A stretch of DNA of 64,000 nt from Capnocytophaga sputigena (lineage in GTDB: Bacteria > Bacteroidota > Bacteroidia > Flavobacteriales > Flavobacteriaceae): the NCBI RefSeq assembly GCF_900446695.1, contig NZ_UAVP01000003.1:558001-622000 (forward strand). The letters are read 5' to 3'. The first letter of the stretch is position 1. Each line of letters starts with the position of its first letter. Below are positions 27,172 to 35,517 of this stretch, piece by piece. Both the position numbers and the translations under genes were made by a program. The notes beneath the pieces are model-generated. The model did no database searches. It was not told the origin of the DNA and saw nothing but the letters and a program-made list of their open reading frames with translations.

Positions 27172-27831
27172 TTAATTAGCTAATCGCTTTCGTCGGTGTT
27201 CAGTAAGTTCAGAGAAATTGTATTGGAGAGCAGGAGTTTGATCTTCCAATTCACCATTGCTAATGGCGCGGAGGATAATTTCTTCTATCCAATAATCTTC
27301 TTCGATATTCATAGGATCATAGCCTTTTTTTAGGGAGAGATCGTAGAGCCAAGCGGTTTTATTATACCAATAGGCGTTCCACCCGTTGCGGAGTTCTTTT
27401 ACCAGATCATAGGCAGTACGCCCTGTTTGGCGGTGGATGAGCTTGATGAGGATGCGCCCTTGAGAGCGGGAGAGTTTTTTGAGTTCGTCGGTGAAGTGGT
27501 CTTCTATATAACGTTGGGTGCGCTTTACATAGACTTTTCGCTGTTGTTTGTTTTGCATAGTATCCATAGTGCGCTCCATAGTATAAAGGCGATCAGCAGC
27601 TATTTTGGCATAAGGATACACGCGTTTTACACGACTTTTGAGCAGTAGATATCGTTTTTGAGCATCGGCATCACCAAAGGAACGTTCTTTGCCAAAGAGG
27701 TTTACCTCAGGAAGGTAGATGGTATCACCTTCGTGAAAATCTTGAGCGAACAAGAGGTAAGAGGTAAGAGGTAAGAGGTAAGCTATAAATGGCAGGAGAT
27801 AATATTTTATATATGTGATGATGTTTTTCAT
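27172..27831 (-). CDS. DUF4294 domain protein with a heptamer repeat in its signal peptide
   Basis: A protein of 219 residues. The ATG at 27831 (MKNIITYIKYYLLPFI) is chosen since it opens a signal peptide; the upstream in-frame ATGs would translate an intergenic palindrome. The mature part matches DUF4294, which is restricted to Bacteroidota and has no known function; conserved parts include DTIYLPEVNLFG, VYPYAKIAADRL and RNGWNAYWYN. Four tandem ACCTCTT-type heptamers encode IAYLLPLTSYLL of the signal peptide, so loss or gain of one unit would shift the frame before the mature protein. Confidence 0.75.
   Translation of the reverse strand: MKNIITYIKYYLLPFIAYLLPLTSYLLFAQDFHEGDTIYLPEVNLFGKERSFGDADAQKRYLLLKSRVKRVYPYAKIAADRLYTMERTMDTMQNKQQRKVYVKRTQRYIEDHFTDELKKLSRSQGRILIKLIHRQTGRTAYDLVKELRNGWNAYWYNKTAWLYDLSLKKGYDPMNIEEDYWIEEIILRAISNGELEDQTPALQYNFSELTEHRRKRLAN
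27752..27782 (-). repeat. Four-unit heptamer repeat inside the DUF4294 coding region
   Basis: AAGAGGT is repeated perfectly four times (27752-27779) plus AAG. Seven is not a multiple of three, so a one-unit change shifts the reading frame. The same units occur in spacers at 28415-28449 and 46703-46723. Confidence 0.85.
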
Positions 27832-27847
27832 AGTGATTTTTTTATTA

Positions 27848-27869
27848 AGGGCGTATGCCATACGCCCCT
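27848..27869. repeat. GGGCGT palindrome upstream of the DUF4294 gene
   Basis: AGGGCGTATG-C-CATACGCCCCT forms a GC-rich hairpin in an AT-rich spacer. A related palindrome lies at 48367-48395. Confidence 0.7.
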
Positions 27870-27922
27870 GCATAACATACTGCAAAAATTATTCCAAGTT
27901 ACCTATTTCCCTATTAGCTTCA

Positions 27923-28408
27923 CTACTTCCCTAAAACAGCCATTTTGATAGCAGTGATAGCGGCTTCTACACCTTTGTTACCGAGTTTTCCTCCACTTCG
28001 GTCGAGTGATTGCTGAAGATTGTTATCGGTGAGGACACAGAAGATTACGGGCACCTCACTTTGCATTGCATTGAGTTGAGCAATACCTTGAGTAACTCCT
28101 TGACACACAAAATCAAAGTGCTTGGTTTCGCCTTGTATTACACAGCCTATTACGATGATAGCATCTAAGTGCTGAGTATTGAGCATTCGCTTGGCAGCGT
28201 GCACCAATTCAAAACTACCAGGGACTTCCCAAAGGAGGATATTGCTATCTACAGCACCACAATCTTTAAGGGTAGCGATAGCCCCATTGCGCATTCCGTA
28301 AGTTACTTGCTCATTCCACTGAGAAGTAATAATCCCAAAGCGAAGAGCTTTCGCATTTGGGATTGTACTTTTATCATATTGAGATAAATTCTTGTTTTCT
28401 GTTGCCAT
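27923..28408 (-). CDS. ribH: 6,7-dimethyl-8-ribityllumazine synthase
   Basis: A cytoplasmic protein of 161 residues, standard for RibH. It condenses 5-amino-6-ribitylaminouracil with 3,4-dihydroxy-2-butanone 4-phosphate, the penultimate step of riboflavin synthesis. Conserved features are WNEQVT, VPGSFELVHAAKRM, GCVIQGETKHFDFV with the catalytic His97, and GVLTDNN-type FCVLTDNN. The product is the substrate of RibE, encoded about 24 kb away at 52724. A heptamer spacer lies directly before its start. Confidence 0.95.
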   Translation of the reverse strand: MATENKNLSQYDKSTIPNAKALRFGIITSQWNEQVTYGMRNGAIATLKDCGAVDSNILLWEVPGSFELVHAAKRMLNTQHLDAIIVIGCVIQGETKHFDFVCQGVTQGIAQLNAMQSEVPVIFCVLTDNNLQQSLDRSGGKLGNKGVEAAITAIKMAVLGK

Positions 28409-28414
28409 TTTTTC

Positions 28415-28449
28415 AGATAAGAGATAAGAGATAAGAGGTAAGAGGTAAG
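28415..28449. repeat. Heptamer spacer upstream of ribH
   Basis: Five units: AGATAAG three times, then AGGTAAG twice. They are the same sequence family as the repeat in the DUF4294 signal peptide. Confidence 0.8.
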
Positions 28450-28484
28450 AATGTTCATCTTCTACCTTTTATTCTTATCTTGTT

Positions 28485-29272
28485 TTATTGACTGATTTTT
28501 CCGATAAGGATATCGATAGTGCGAGCTTCTTCTGAAGTAGGGAACTCATCTTTGATGCGCTCGTAGTATTTGAGAGCATCGTCTTTTTTACCTTGTAGAG
28601 AAGCTACGATACCTGCTTTTTTGAGGTATATAGGAGTTACAAAATCGTTGTTGCTATGTTCAAAAGCTTTGATGTAGTACTTGAGAGCCTCGGCATTATT
28701 TTTTGTTGGAGGTAAGCATCACCTATGTTTCCATAAGCCAAAGCGCCGAAAATATCATCATCAGAATTGAATTTTTTGAGGTGGTTGATAGCGTTGTTGT
28801 AGTCACGCAAACGCATATAAGCCATACCCATACCGTACTCAGCTAAGTTGGCAGCTTTGGTACCGCTATAGTTTTGAGCGATTTGCTGGAAGCCATATTT
28901 ACCTTTACCACCTTCGATAGAAACTTTGAAGAGAGAATCTTTGGCTCTTGCATCGGTAGCTTGCATAGCTTCATCAAAAAATTGTTGAGCGAAGAAAAAT
29001 TCGTTAGCAGCTTTCTTTTCGTTAGGAGCTTTCACAAATTGTTGGTATAACAAATAACCTAAGCCCACTACGGCTATAGCTATGAGGGCTCCGATAATAA
29101 TTTTCTGATTGCGTTTCACCCAATCCTCAGTACGATTAGCGCCTGCATCAAGGGCATCGAATACCTCGGCAGTAGTACTTTCTTGGTGTAATTGAGCTTC
29201 TTGAGCTTCGTCGAGTTGCTCGGTATTTCTGTTTCTATTAGGTCGGTTGTTGTTCTTTTTGTAAGTTGCCAT
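28485..29272 (-). pseudogene. TPR membrane protein gene broken by a one-base frameshift
   Basis: The frame from ATG 29272 stops at 28637 after 211 residues, but the -1/+1 frame continues with matching sequence (AEALKYYIKAFEHSNN, IYLKKAGIVASLQGKKDDALKYYERI, SEEARTIDILIGKIS) to a stop at 28485. One extra A in the A6 run near 28708-28714 (minus strand) restores a 262-residue protein. The protein has a cytoplasmic N-terminus rich in Asn/Arg/Glu, one membrane segment (about 58-78), and periplasmic TPR repeats, like YfgM/YbgF-type helper proteins. Either a sequencing error in a homopolymer or a real, possibly phase-variable, frameshift could explain it. Confidence 0.8.
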
Positions 29273-29296
29273 ATATAATTTTCAATTAAAGTTCGG

Positions 29297-29327
29297 CAAA
29301 AGTACGACAATTATTTGAATTGACAAA
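29297..29327 (-). promoter_or_regulatory. Promoter for the TPR gene
   Basis: On the minus strand TTTG (29324-29327), 19 bases and TACTTTTG (29297-29304) match the consensus. Confidence 0.75.
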
Positions 29328-29442
29328 AAAAGTTTTAGTTTTTTAGAGGGTTTGGGGAGAAGTTGAGTTTTTTGGATAATGTTGAAGAATTTAGGACAAG
29401 GTGAATGAGATGCTTCTAATTACCAACAACTCATTACTAAAA

Positions 29443-29474
29443 TTTGCAAAATTGCTGATTATTTTTTACTTTTG
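29443..29474 (+). promoter_or_regulatory. Promoter of the trp operon
   Basis: TTTG (29443-29446), 20 bases and TACTTTTG (29467-29474) match the consensus. The ATG at 29497 follows 22 bases later, leaving no room for a leader peptide or attenuator. Confidence 0.8.
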
Positions 29475-29496
29475 TCGTTTCAAAGAAAATTTTTTT

Positions 29497-30825
29497 ATGC
29501 TGATAAAAGAACCATTATATTATTTTTCTGCTATACGAAAACGCTTTAGAAATTCTTACTTAGCAGAAGATATTCATCAGATTATCATTGGGATAGATTG
29601 CGATTACTTCGATGCTTACAGTCATAATTACACCTCTTTGCAAGCCAATTACCAGCAACAAACACCCATCGCGCCCTTTGCGGGACTTTTTGGGGTATTA
29701 GGCTATGAATCAATTCATTTTTTTGAAAATATTCCCACACAAGAGCAAGCACAATACGAGTTTCCCGCTTTTGTATTTGCGAATGCAAAAGCCTATTTGC
29801 ATTATTCCAAAGTGAATAAAGTGTACTCTTTTTACGGCGATGAAGTATTATATTTCAACTTTTTGGAAGAAATGAACGCAGAGCCTCAGGATACTGTTGA
29901 AAAACCTTTTTATCACATCAATACCGACCTGAATGAAGAGCAAATACACTTCTACAAGATTGTTGAAAAAGCTAAGGAATACCTACGTGCTGGCGATATT
30001 TTTCAAGTGGTATTAAGCGAACAACTCTGTTTGGAAAGCAACCTCAACTCTTTAGAATTTTATAAACTACTCAGCAAAGCCAATCCCTCTCCTTATATGT
30101 TTTTCTTCCCTACTCCTTATGGAGAGGTGGTGGGGTCAAGTCCTGAAATATTAGTAGAAATGAACTCGGAAACTATGTATATAGCACCTATCGCTGGTAC
30201 ACGTCCACGTGGTAAAGATGCCAACGATGACGCCCGTTTGGCACAAGAACTTCTCGCCGACCCTAAAGAGTGTTCTGAGCACCGAATGCTGGTTGATTTG
30301 GCACGCAACGATATAGGGCGCTTTGCTGAGAAAGGTACCGTGCAGGTGAAGAATATGATGCACATCAAGCAGTTAGAACACGTGATGCACATAGTAACCG
30401 ATGTGTACGGTCGCAAGCGCAAAGAGGTATCGCTTTTTGAGGTGATTGGAGCCGTATTCCCTGCAGGCACGCTGAGTGGAGCGCCTAAAATACGCGCTAT
30501 GGAAATCATTGCTGAACTGGAAAAATACCGCCGCAATGTGTATGGAGGAGGTATTGGTTTTTTACACTTCAACGGCAACGTACAGCTCGCTATTGTGATA
30601 CGCAGTGCTTTTTTTGAAAAACCTGCTTTTCAGGATTCTGAGCGCACCCGTGTATTTATACAAGCTGGAGCAGGAGTTGTTTACGATTCTATCCCTGAAA
30701 AAGAATATGCTGAAATACAACACAAAAGAGCTTCGGTAGTGAAAGTGTTTGAGAAGAATTGCAATCTACACCCCAACCCCTCTCCCAAGGAGAGGAGGGC
30801 AATCCGTAAAAAGGACTATAACTAA
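29497..30825 (+). CDS. trpE: Anthranilate synthase component I
   Basis: A protein of 442 residues. The ATG at 29497 is chosen because the promoter covers the upstream frame. It makes anthranilate from chorismate with the TrpG partner. The catalytic core is complete: DIFQVVLSEQL, PSPYMFFF, VGSSPEILVEM, IAGTRPRG, CSEHRMLVDLARNDIGR, GTLSGAPKIRAMEI and GGGIGFLHF. The tryptophan feedback motif LLES is replaced by LAED (22-25), and the loop after it is short, so inhibition by tryptophan may be weak. The last ~18 residues (HPNPSPKERRAIRKKDYN) are encoded by a dispersed repeat at 30769-30820 and are not part of the enzyme family. Confidence 0.93.
   Translation: MLIKEPLYYFSAIRKRFRNSYLAEDIHQIIIGIDCDYFDAYSHNYTSLQANYQQQTPIAPFAGLFGVLGYESIHFFENIPTQEQAQYEFPAFVFANAKAYLHYSKVNKVYSFYGDEVLYFNFLEEMNAEPQDTVEKPFYHINTDLNEEQIHFYKIVEKAKEYLRAGDIFQVVLSEQLCLESNLNSLEFYKLLSKANPSPYMFFFPTPYGEVVGSSPEILVEMNSETMYIAPIAGTRPRGKDANDDARLAQELLADPKECSEHRMLVDLARNDIGRFAEKGTVQVKNMMHIKQLEHVMHIVTDVYGRKRKEVSLFEVIGAVFPAGTLSGAPKIRAMEIIAELEKYRRNVYGGGIGFLHFNGNVQLAIVIRSAFFEKPAFQDSERTRVFIQAGAGVVYDSIPEKEYAEIQHKRASVVKVFEKNCNLHPNPSPKERRAIRKKDYN
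30769..30820 (+). repeat. Dispersed two-hairpin repeat forming the 3' end of trpE
   Basis: ACCCC, then CCCCTCTCC-CAA-GGAGAGG, then AATCC-GTAAAAA-GGA. The same order of elements, in reverse orientation, is found at 52663-52722 upstream of ribE. Here it is in frame with trpE and supplies its C-terminal residues. Confidence 0.65.
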
Positions 30826-30849
30826 TGACTAAAACCTAACAACTAAAAA
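30822..30849. repeat. Heptamer spacer between trpE and trpGD
   Basis: CTAATGA, CTAAAAC, CTAACAA, CTAAAAA form the whole spacer up to the ATG of trpGD. Confidence 0.65.
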
Positions 30850-32477
30850 TGATTTTACTAATAGATAATTACGATTCATTTGTTTTTAATGTAGCACAAT
30901 ACCTCGGTGAACTCACTGATGAAGAAGTGCGTACTGTGCGCAATGACCAGCTCACTCTTGCCGAGATACGCAGTCTAAAACCCTCACGTATAGTGCTTTC
31001 ACCAGGACCTAAACACCCTAAGGACAGTGGGATTTGTTTGGAAATACTAAAAGAAATTACCGATATTCCTATTTTAGGTATCTGTTTAGGGCATCAGGCG
31101 TTTGGACTGGTGCACGGCGGCACTGTAAAACGATTAGAAGTACCTTTGCACGGCAAGACTTCTGTACTTACCGTTACCAAACCACAATCGATATTGTTTA
31201 AAGGTTTGCCACAGCAGTTTAGCGTGATGCGTTACCACTCGCTATATGTAGATAAGGACACCTTGCCACAGGAACTTATCATTACTGCCCTCTCGGACGA
31301 TGAGGTGATTATGGCATTACAACACAAAACAAAACCTATTCACAGTATTCAATTTCACCCTGAATCATTTTTTACTGAATATGGCAAAAATATCCTTAAG
31401 AACTTTTTGATAGGAACACAAGCTGTTCAAAGCGTTCAAAATACTCAGGAAAAAGCCAAAGCCTACGCCAATGAAGTGTTCAAAACAGCTTTGAAGAAAC
31501 TGCAAGAAAATCAGCCGTTAGGCGATAGCGATTTCAAACAGATATGTGGGGTATTGCACAGCAAGCAGTACGACATCGTACAATTAGGCGCGCTCTTCGT
31601 GCTTATCAGTGAAAAAAGTTTATATCCAGAATCACTTACTGCCTTCGTGCGCAACATCTTGGCATATAGCACCACCTTTGCCGACCCAAGACCTATGATA
31701 GACCTCTGTGGTACAGGAGGCGACGGACTCAAAACTATTAACATTTCTACCACGGTAGCCTTTATAGTAGCTGCCTTAGGGGTGAAAGTAGCCAAACACG
31801 GCAACAGGTCGGTTACAAGCCAGAGTGGCAGTACCGATGTGTTAGGAGAGCTTGGTATTGCGATGGAAAGCAACTTGATGAAGCAATTAGATAGCTTGGA
31901 GAAAAACGGATTAGCATTCTTCCACGCGCCTTTCTTCCATAACTTAGTAGGCGAAGTACGTGAAGTGCGACAACGTTTGGGCATCCGCACGGTGTTCAAT
32001 GTATTAGGACCTCTGTTACACCCCAATACAAAACTGAAATACCAATTAGTAGGTTTATATCACGAGCCCGTGATGCGCCTATATGCCGAAACACTACAGC
32101 TTTTAGGACGCGAACACGCTTTAGTAGTGCGTGGCAATGATGGTTTAGATGAAATAAGTATTTGTGATGAGACAAAAATTGTAGAGGTAAAGGGTAAGCA
32201 AATATTAGAGTATACCATAGCGCCTGAAATGTTTGGCTTTAAGCGTGCTTTTCACACTGATATACAAGGTGGCACACCTACTGAAAACGCTGAGATACTA
32301 CGTCGCACTCTCAAAGGTGAAGAGCGCGGTGCTAAAGCTGATATCGTGATACTCAACGCAATGTTTGCTCTCTATACCGCCAATGTAGTAAAACAGCCCG
32401 CTGAAGCTAAACCTCTTATTGAAGAAGCTTTAAGGAGTGGAAAAGTGTGGCAATTAGTTAGCAAATTAGTTAATTAG
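30849..32477 (+). CDS. trpGD: Fused anthranilate synthase glutaminase and anthranilate phosphoribosyltransferase
   Basis: A protein of 542 residues joining two trp enzymes. Residues 1-190 are the class I glutamine amidotransferase TrpG, with nucleophile Cys79 (GICLGHQAFG) and partners His170 and Glu172 (FHPES); it feeds ammonia to TrpE. Residues ~200-542 are TrpD, with the PRPP loop CGTGGDGLKTINIST and KHGNRSVTSQSGS. It transfers phosphoribose to anthranilate. The fusion parallels the enterobacterial TrpGD, whereas many Bacteroidota keep the genes separate. The C-terminus (WQLVSKLVN) runs into a heptamer-like spacer. Confidence 0.93.
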   Translation: MILLIDNYDSFVFNVAQYLGELTDEEVRTVRNDQLTLAEIRSLKPSRIVLSPGPKHPKDSGICLEILKEITDIPILGICLGHQAFGLVHGGTVKRLEVPLHGKTSVLTVTKPQSILFKGLPQQFSVMRYHSLYVDKDTLPQELIITALSDDEVIMALQHKTKPIHSIQFHPESFFTEYGKNILKNFLIGTQAVQSVQNTQEKAKAYANEVFKTALKKLQENQPLGDSDFKQICGVLHSKQYDIVQLGALFVLISEKSLYPESLTAFVRNILAYSTTFADPRPMIDLCGTGGDGLKTINISTTVAFIVAALGVKVAKHGNRSVTSQSGSTDVLGELGIAMESNLMKQLDSLEKNGLAFFHAPFFHNLVGEVREVRQRLGIRTVFNVLGPLLHPNTKLKYQLVGLYHEPVMRLYAETLQLLGREHALVVRGNDGLDEISICDETKIVEVKGKQILEYTIAPEMFGFKRAFHTDIQGGTPTENAEILRRTLKGEERGAKADIVILNAMFALYTANVVKQPAEAKPLIEEALRSGKVWQLVSKLVN

Positions 32478-32497
32478 CAAATTAACAAGTTTTATTT

Positions 32498-33226
32498 ATG
32501 GATATTCTTTCTAAAATCAAAGAACAACGCGAAATACAATTACATCGTGAAATAGAAGAATGGGCGCGCCCTTATTTAACGCAGGCTATACAACAACCTG
32601 GCATTAACATTATTGGTGAAATCAAACGTGCTTCTCCCTCTAAAGGACAAATAGCAACAGAAGATTTCGACCTTCTAAAGCAAGCCCAACACTACGCAAA
32701 TAACCGCGTAGCTGCCTTTTCTATCCTCACCGAAGAAGCTTACTTTAAGGGAGATAACGCTTTTATTCCCATTGTAGCCAAAACTTTTCCTACAATGCCT
32801 ATCCTCCGCAAGGATTTTATCTATACCCCTTTTCAGGTATTCCACGCCAAGAGTTTAGGAGCTTCGGCAATTTTGCTGATTGTACGTATGCTTACTGATG
32901 ATGAGCTGATGTTCTTGCATCTGTTAGCACATTCTTTGGATTTAGAAGTATTAGTAGAAGTTCACAATAAAGAAGAACTGCAACGCGCTTTACAAGTGCC
33001 TGATTTAGAACTCTTAGGTATCAATAATCGCAATCTCAATACTTTTGAGGTATCTCTCAAAACAACAGAGCAACTACTGAAAGCGATTCCCAAAAGCCAA
33101 CGAGAAGAACTATTGATAGTAAGCGAAAGTGGCTATCACAATAAAGAAGATATTGTATATGCCGAAAGTTTAGGCGTTGATGCCCTTTTAATAGGAGAAG
33201 CCCTAATGAAAGGAGAGATTTTTTAA
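32498..33226 (+). CDS. trpC: Indole-3-glycerol phosphate synthase
   Basis: A cytoplasmic TIM-barrel protein of 242 residues. It closes the ring of CdRP to give indole-3-glycerol phosphate. Active-site segments are intact: GEIKRASPSKG, LRKDFIYTPFQV, VEVHNKEEL, LGINNRNLNTF and VSESGYHNKEDI. It is monofunctional, with TrpF encoded separately downstream. The stop codon lies at the edge of a nine-unit heptamer array. Confidence 0.95.
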   Translation: MDILSKIKEQREIQLHREIEEWARPYLTQAIQQPGINIIGEIKRASPSKGQIATEDFDLLKQAQHYANNRVAAFSILTEEAYFKGDNAFIPIVAKTFPTMPILRKDFIYTPFQVFHAKSLGASAILLIVRMLTDDELMFLHLLAHSLDLEVLVEVHNKEELQRALQVPDLELLGINNRNLNTFEVSLKTTEQLLKAIPKSQREELLIVSESGYHNKEDIVYAESLGVDALLIGEALMKGEIF

Positions 33227-33287
33227 TGACGAATGACGAGAGACGAATGACGAGAGACGAATGACGAGGGACGAATGACGAGGAACG
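33225..33287. repeat. Nine-unit heptamer array within the trp operon
   Basis: AATGACG alternates with AGAGACG/AGGGACG/AGGAACG for nine units (AATGACG at 33225, 33232, 33246, 33260 and 33274). It starts within the trpC stop codon and fills most of the spacer before the DUF4279 gene. It is the longest such array in the window. Confidence 0.85.
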
Positions 33288-33310
33288 AGTTGCAAATTAC
33301 GAGAGATAAG

Positions 33311-33712
33311 ATGACAAAAGAAAAAACTAATATAAAACTTACTTTTATTGTGTATGGTGAAATGTTTGATATTGAGCAACTCACTCACATTATAGGAATA
33401 ACTCCTACAGAACAAGCCTATAAAGGAGACCAGCTGAAGTATCGCATTAGTGAAGAAACTTTTTGGGAATACAAATTTGCTCCTATAGAAACATTGCTTG
33501 TTGAAGATTGTTTAGCTGAATTTGAGCAAATGGTAAAACCTGTTTTAAAAGAACTTTCAGCTTTTATCAAAGCTCATCAACTTACCACTCAATTACGGTT
33601 TTGTGTAAATCACTATGAAATAAATGCAGCTTTGACTTTTGAAACTACTATTCTTGATATACTTCATCAACTCAATGGTGAGATTGATATAGACCAGTAT
33701 TTTTACAAATGA
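33311..33712 (+). CDS. DUF4279 domain protein inside the trp operon
   Basis: A cytoplasmic protein of 133 residues; the ATG at 33311 (MTKEKTNIKL) is preferred, as the upstream frame is spacer repeat. It matches the DUF4279 family (TFIVYGEMFDIEQLTHIIGITPTEQAYKGDQ, then FWEYK and FCVNHYE), whose function is unknown and which is often found near toxin-immunity genes. Its stop overlaps the trpF start by four bases (ATGA), so translation is coupled. It has no known link to tryptophan synthesis; it may be an accidental insertion or an uncharacterised accessory protein. Confidence 0.75.
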   Translation: MTKEKTNIKLTFIVYGEMFDIEQLTHIIGITPTEQAYKGDQLKYRISEETFWEYKFAPIETLLVEDCLAEFEQMVKPVLKELSAFIKAHQLTTQLRFCVNHYEINAALTFETTILDILHQLNGEIDIDQYFYK

Positions 33713-34320
33713 CCACTCAACTAAAAATATGTGGAATTCACTCTCTTAGTGAAATCCAAGAACTGAAGGATTTGCCTATTGATTACTTCGGCTGTATCTT
33801 TGCGCCTAAAAGTCCGCGTTATGTGAGCGTGGATTTAGCAAAAGATATAGTTACTGAAATACACTCAGTTGGCAAACTGGCAGTAGGGGTGTTTGTGAAT
33901 ACCCCTATACACGAACTGCAACAAATTCAGCAACAAACAAACATTGATATACTGCAACTACACGGCAATGAAAGCGTTGAAGATTGCAGCTCCTTACACA
34001 ACGCAGGCTATACTCTTTGGAAAGCCTTTTCAGTGTACGATGCTTTACCTGATATTACCCTCTATCAGCCTTATATTCAATATCCTTTATTCGATACCAA
34101 AGGCATTGTCGAAGGTGGTAACGGCACTCGTTTTAACTGGGAAATACTTAAAAACCTATCGCCTTATTCTTATATTTTAGCAGGAGGTCTTGAGGTAAAT
34201 AATGTACAAGAAGCCCTGTGTTATCATCCTGCAATATTAGATGTGAACAGCAAAGTAGAATGCAACCACCGCAAAAATCGCTCACTTGTGGAAAAAATAA
34301 TTAGAAAATTAGCAGATTAG
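33709..34320 (+). CDS. trpF: Phosphoribosylanthranilate isomerase
   Basis: A protein of 203 residues, the normal TrpF length. It converts phosphoribosylanthranilate to CdRP in the cytoplasm. The general-base Cys is in LKICGIHS (Cys8) and the general acid in ILDVNSKVE. FGCIFAPKSPRYV and GVFVNTP are typical for the family. The usual SGVE-x-x-PG-x-KD end is altered to NSKVECNHRKNRS, which is found in some Bacteroidota members. It overlaps the DUF4279 gene by four bases and lies 12 bases before trpB. Confidence 0.92.
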   Translation: MTTQLKICGIHSLSEIQELKDLPIDYFGCIFAPKSPRYVSVDLAKDIVTEIHSVGKLAVGVFVNTPIHELQQIQQQTNIDILQLHGNESVEDCSSLHNAGYTLWKAFSVYDALPDITLYQPYIQYPLFDTKGIVEGGNGTRFNWEILKNLSPYSYILAGGLEVNNVQEALCYHPAILDVNSKVECNHRKNRSLVEKIIRKLAD

Positions 34321-34332
34321 AAAATTAACATA

Positions 34333-35517
34333 ATGAATACAAAATCTTATTTTGGTAAATTTGGAGGGCAATACGTGCCTGAAACCGCTATGTTCGCTTT
34401 AAACGAATTAGAATCCGAATACCTTAAAGCCAAAGCCGACCCTACCTTTCAAGAAGAACTAAACGACCTACTCAAAAACTATGTAGGTCGTCCTACCCCC
34501 CTTTATCACGCCAAAAACTTAAGTGCGCACTACGGTCAGCAGATTTACCTGAAACGCGAAGACCTCAACCATACTGGAGCTCATAAGATTAATAATGCTC
34601 TGGGGCAAGTATTGCTTGCCAAACGTATGGGCAAGAAAAAAGTGATTGCCGAAACTGGTGCAGGACAACACGGGGTGGCAACCGCTACTGCGGCGGCTCT
34701 CTTAGGATTGGAATGCGATGTGTATATGGGTGCAGTAGATATGGAGCGCCAAAAGCTAAATGTTTTCCGTATGGAACTCTTGGGCGCACACGTAGTAGCC
34801 ATTCACGACGGACTTAAAACGCTTAAAGAAGCGACTACCGCTGCTATCCAATCGTGGGTAGCTGAGATTGAAACGGTGTTCTACGTGATAGGCTCGGCAG
34901 TAGGTCCTCACCCCTACCCTTCAATGGTAAAAGATTTTCAATCGATTATAGGTACAGAATGTCGTGAGCAACTTGGTGTTTTAGGCTTACACGCCGATCA
35001 CGTAATTGCTTGTGTAGGTGGTGGTAGTAATGCCATTGGCATCTTTTCAGGATTTTTAGATGATGATACTACACACCTCTACGGAGTGGAAGCAGGTGGT
35101 TACGGTATTGATACCGATATGCACGCTGCTACCCTCACTTTAGGCAAAGAAGGTATTATTCACGGAATGAAAACTTATGTTTTACAAGATAAGTACGGAC
35201 AAATAAGTCCGGTACATTCTATTTCGGCTGGACTTGACTACCCTGGGGTAGGACCTCAGCACGCCTATCTCTTTGAAAGTGGCAAAGCTACATATATACC
35301 TATCACCGATGCGGAGGCTATGGATGCTCTTGTGCTCACCACTCGTTCTGAAGGAATTATCCCTGCCATTGAAAGTGCTCACGCTTTGGCGTATTTAGAA
35401 AAATTATGCCCCACCTTGCCTGCTAATCAAACTATAGTAGTAAATGTATCGGGTAGAGGTGATAAAGATATGCACACTGTTTTTTCAGTATTAAAAGGAG
35501 AAAAAGATGAAATATAA
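34333..35517 (+). CDS. trpB: Tryptophan synthase beta chain
   Basis: A protein of 394 residues, the usual length, of the TrpB1 type. It condenses indole with serine using PLP; Lys85 in [11 protein letters not shown] is the Schiff-base lysine, GGGSNA binds the PLP phosphate, and GRPTPLYHA and [10 protein letters not shown] are conserved. It forms the alpha2-beta2 complex with TrpA, encoded by the next gene, which it overlaps by 11 bases. Confidence 0.97.
   Translation: MNTKSYFGKFGGQYVPETAMFALNELESEYLKAKADPTFQEELNDLLKNYVGRPTPLYHAKNLSAHYGQQIYLKREDLNHTGAHKINNALGQVLLAKRMGKKKVIAETGAGQHGVATATAAALLGLECDVYMGAVDMERQKLNVFRMELLGAHVVAIHDGLKTLKEATTAAIQSWVAEIETVFYVIGSAVGPHPYPSMVKDFQSIIGTECREQLGVLGLHADHVIACVGGGSNAIGIFSGFLDDDTTHLYGVEAGGYGIDTDMHAATLTLGKEGIIHGMKTYVLQDKYGQISPVHSISAGLDYPGVGPQHAYLFESGKATYIPITDAEAMDALVLTTRSEGIIPAIESAHALAYLEKLCPTLPANQTIVVNVSGRGDKDMHTVFSVLKGEKDEI

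Noticed and set aside
29401-29496. Longer N-terminus of TrpE from the ATG at 29401
   Set aside because: It would cover the promoter and adds residues with no match to the family.
29475-29496. trp leader peptide or attenuator
   Set aside because: Only 22 bases separate the -7 box from the ATG, and no Trp-rich frame or terminator hairpin is present.
33225-33287. CRISPR array
   Set aside because: The repeat is a direct tandem of 7-mers with no spacers, and no cas genes are in the window.
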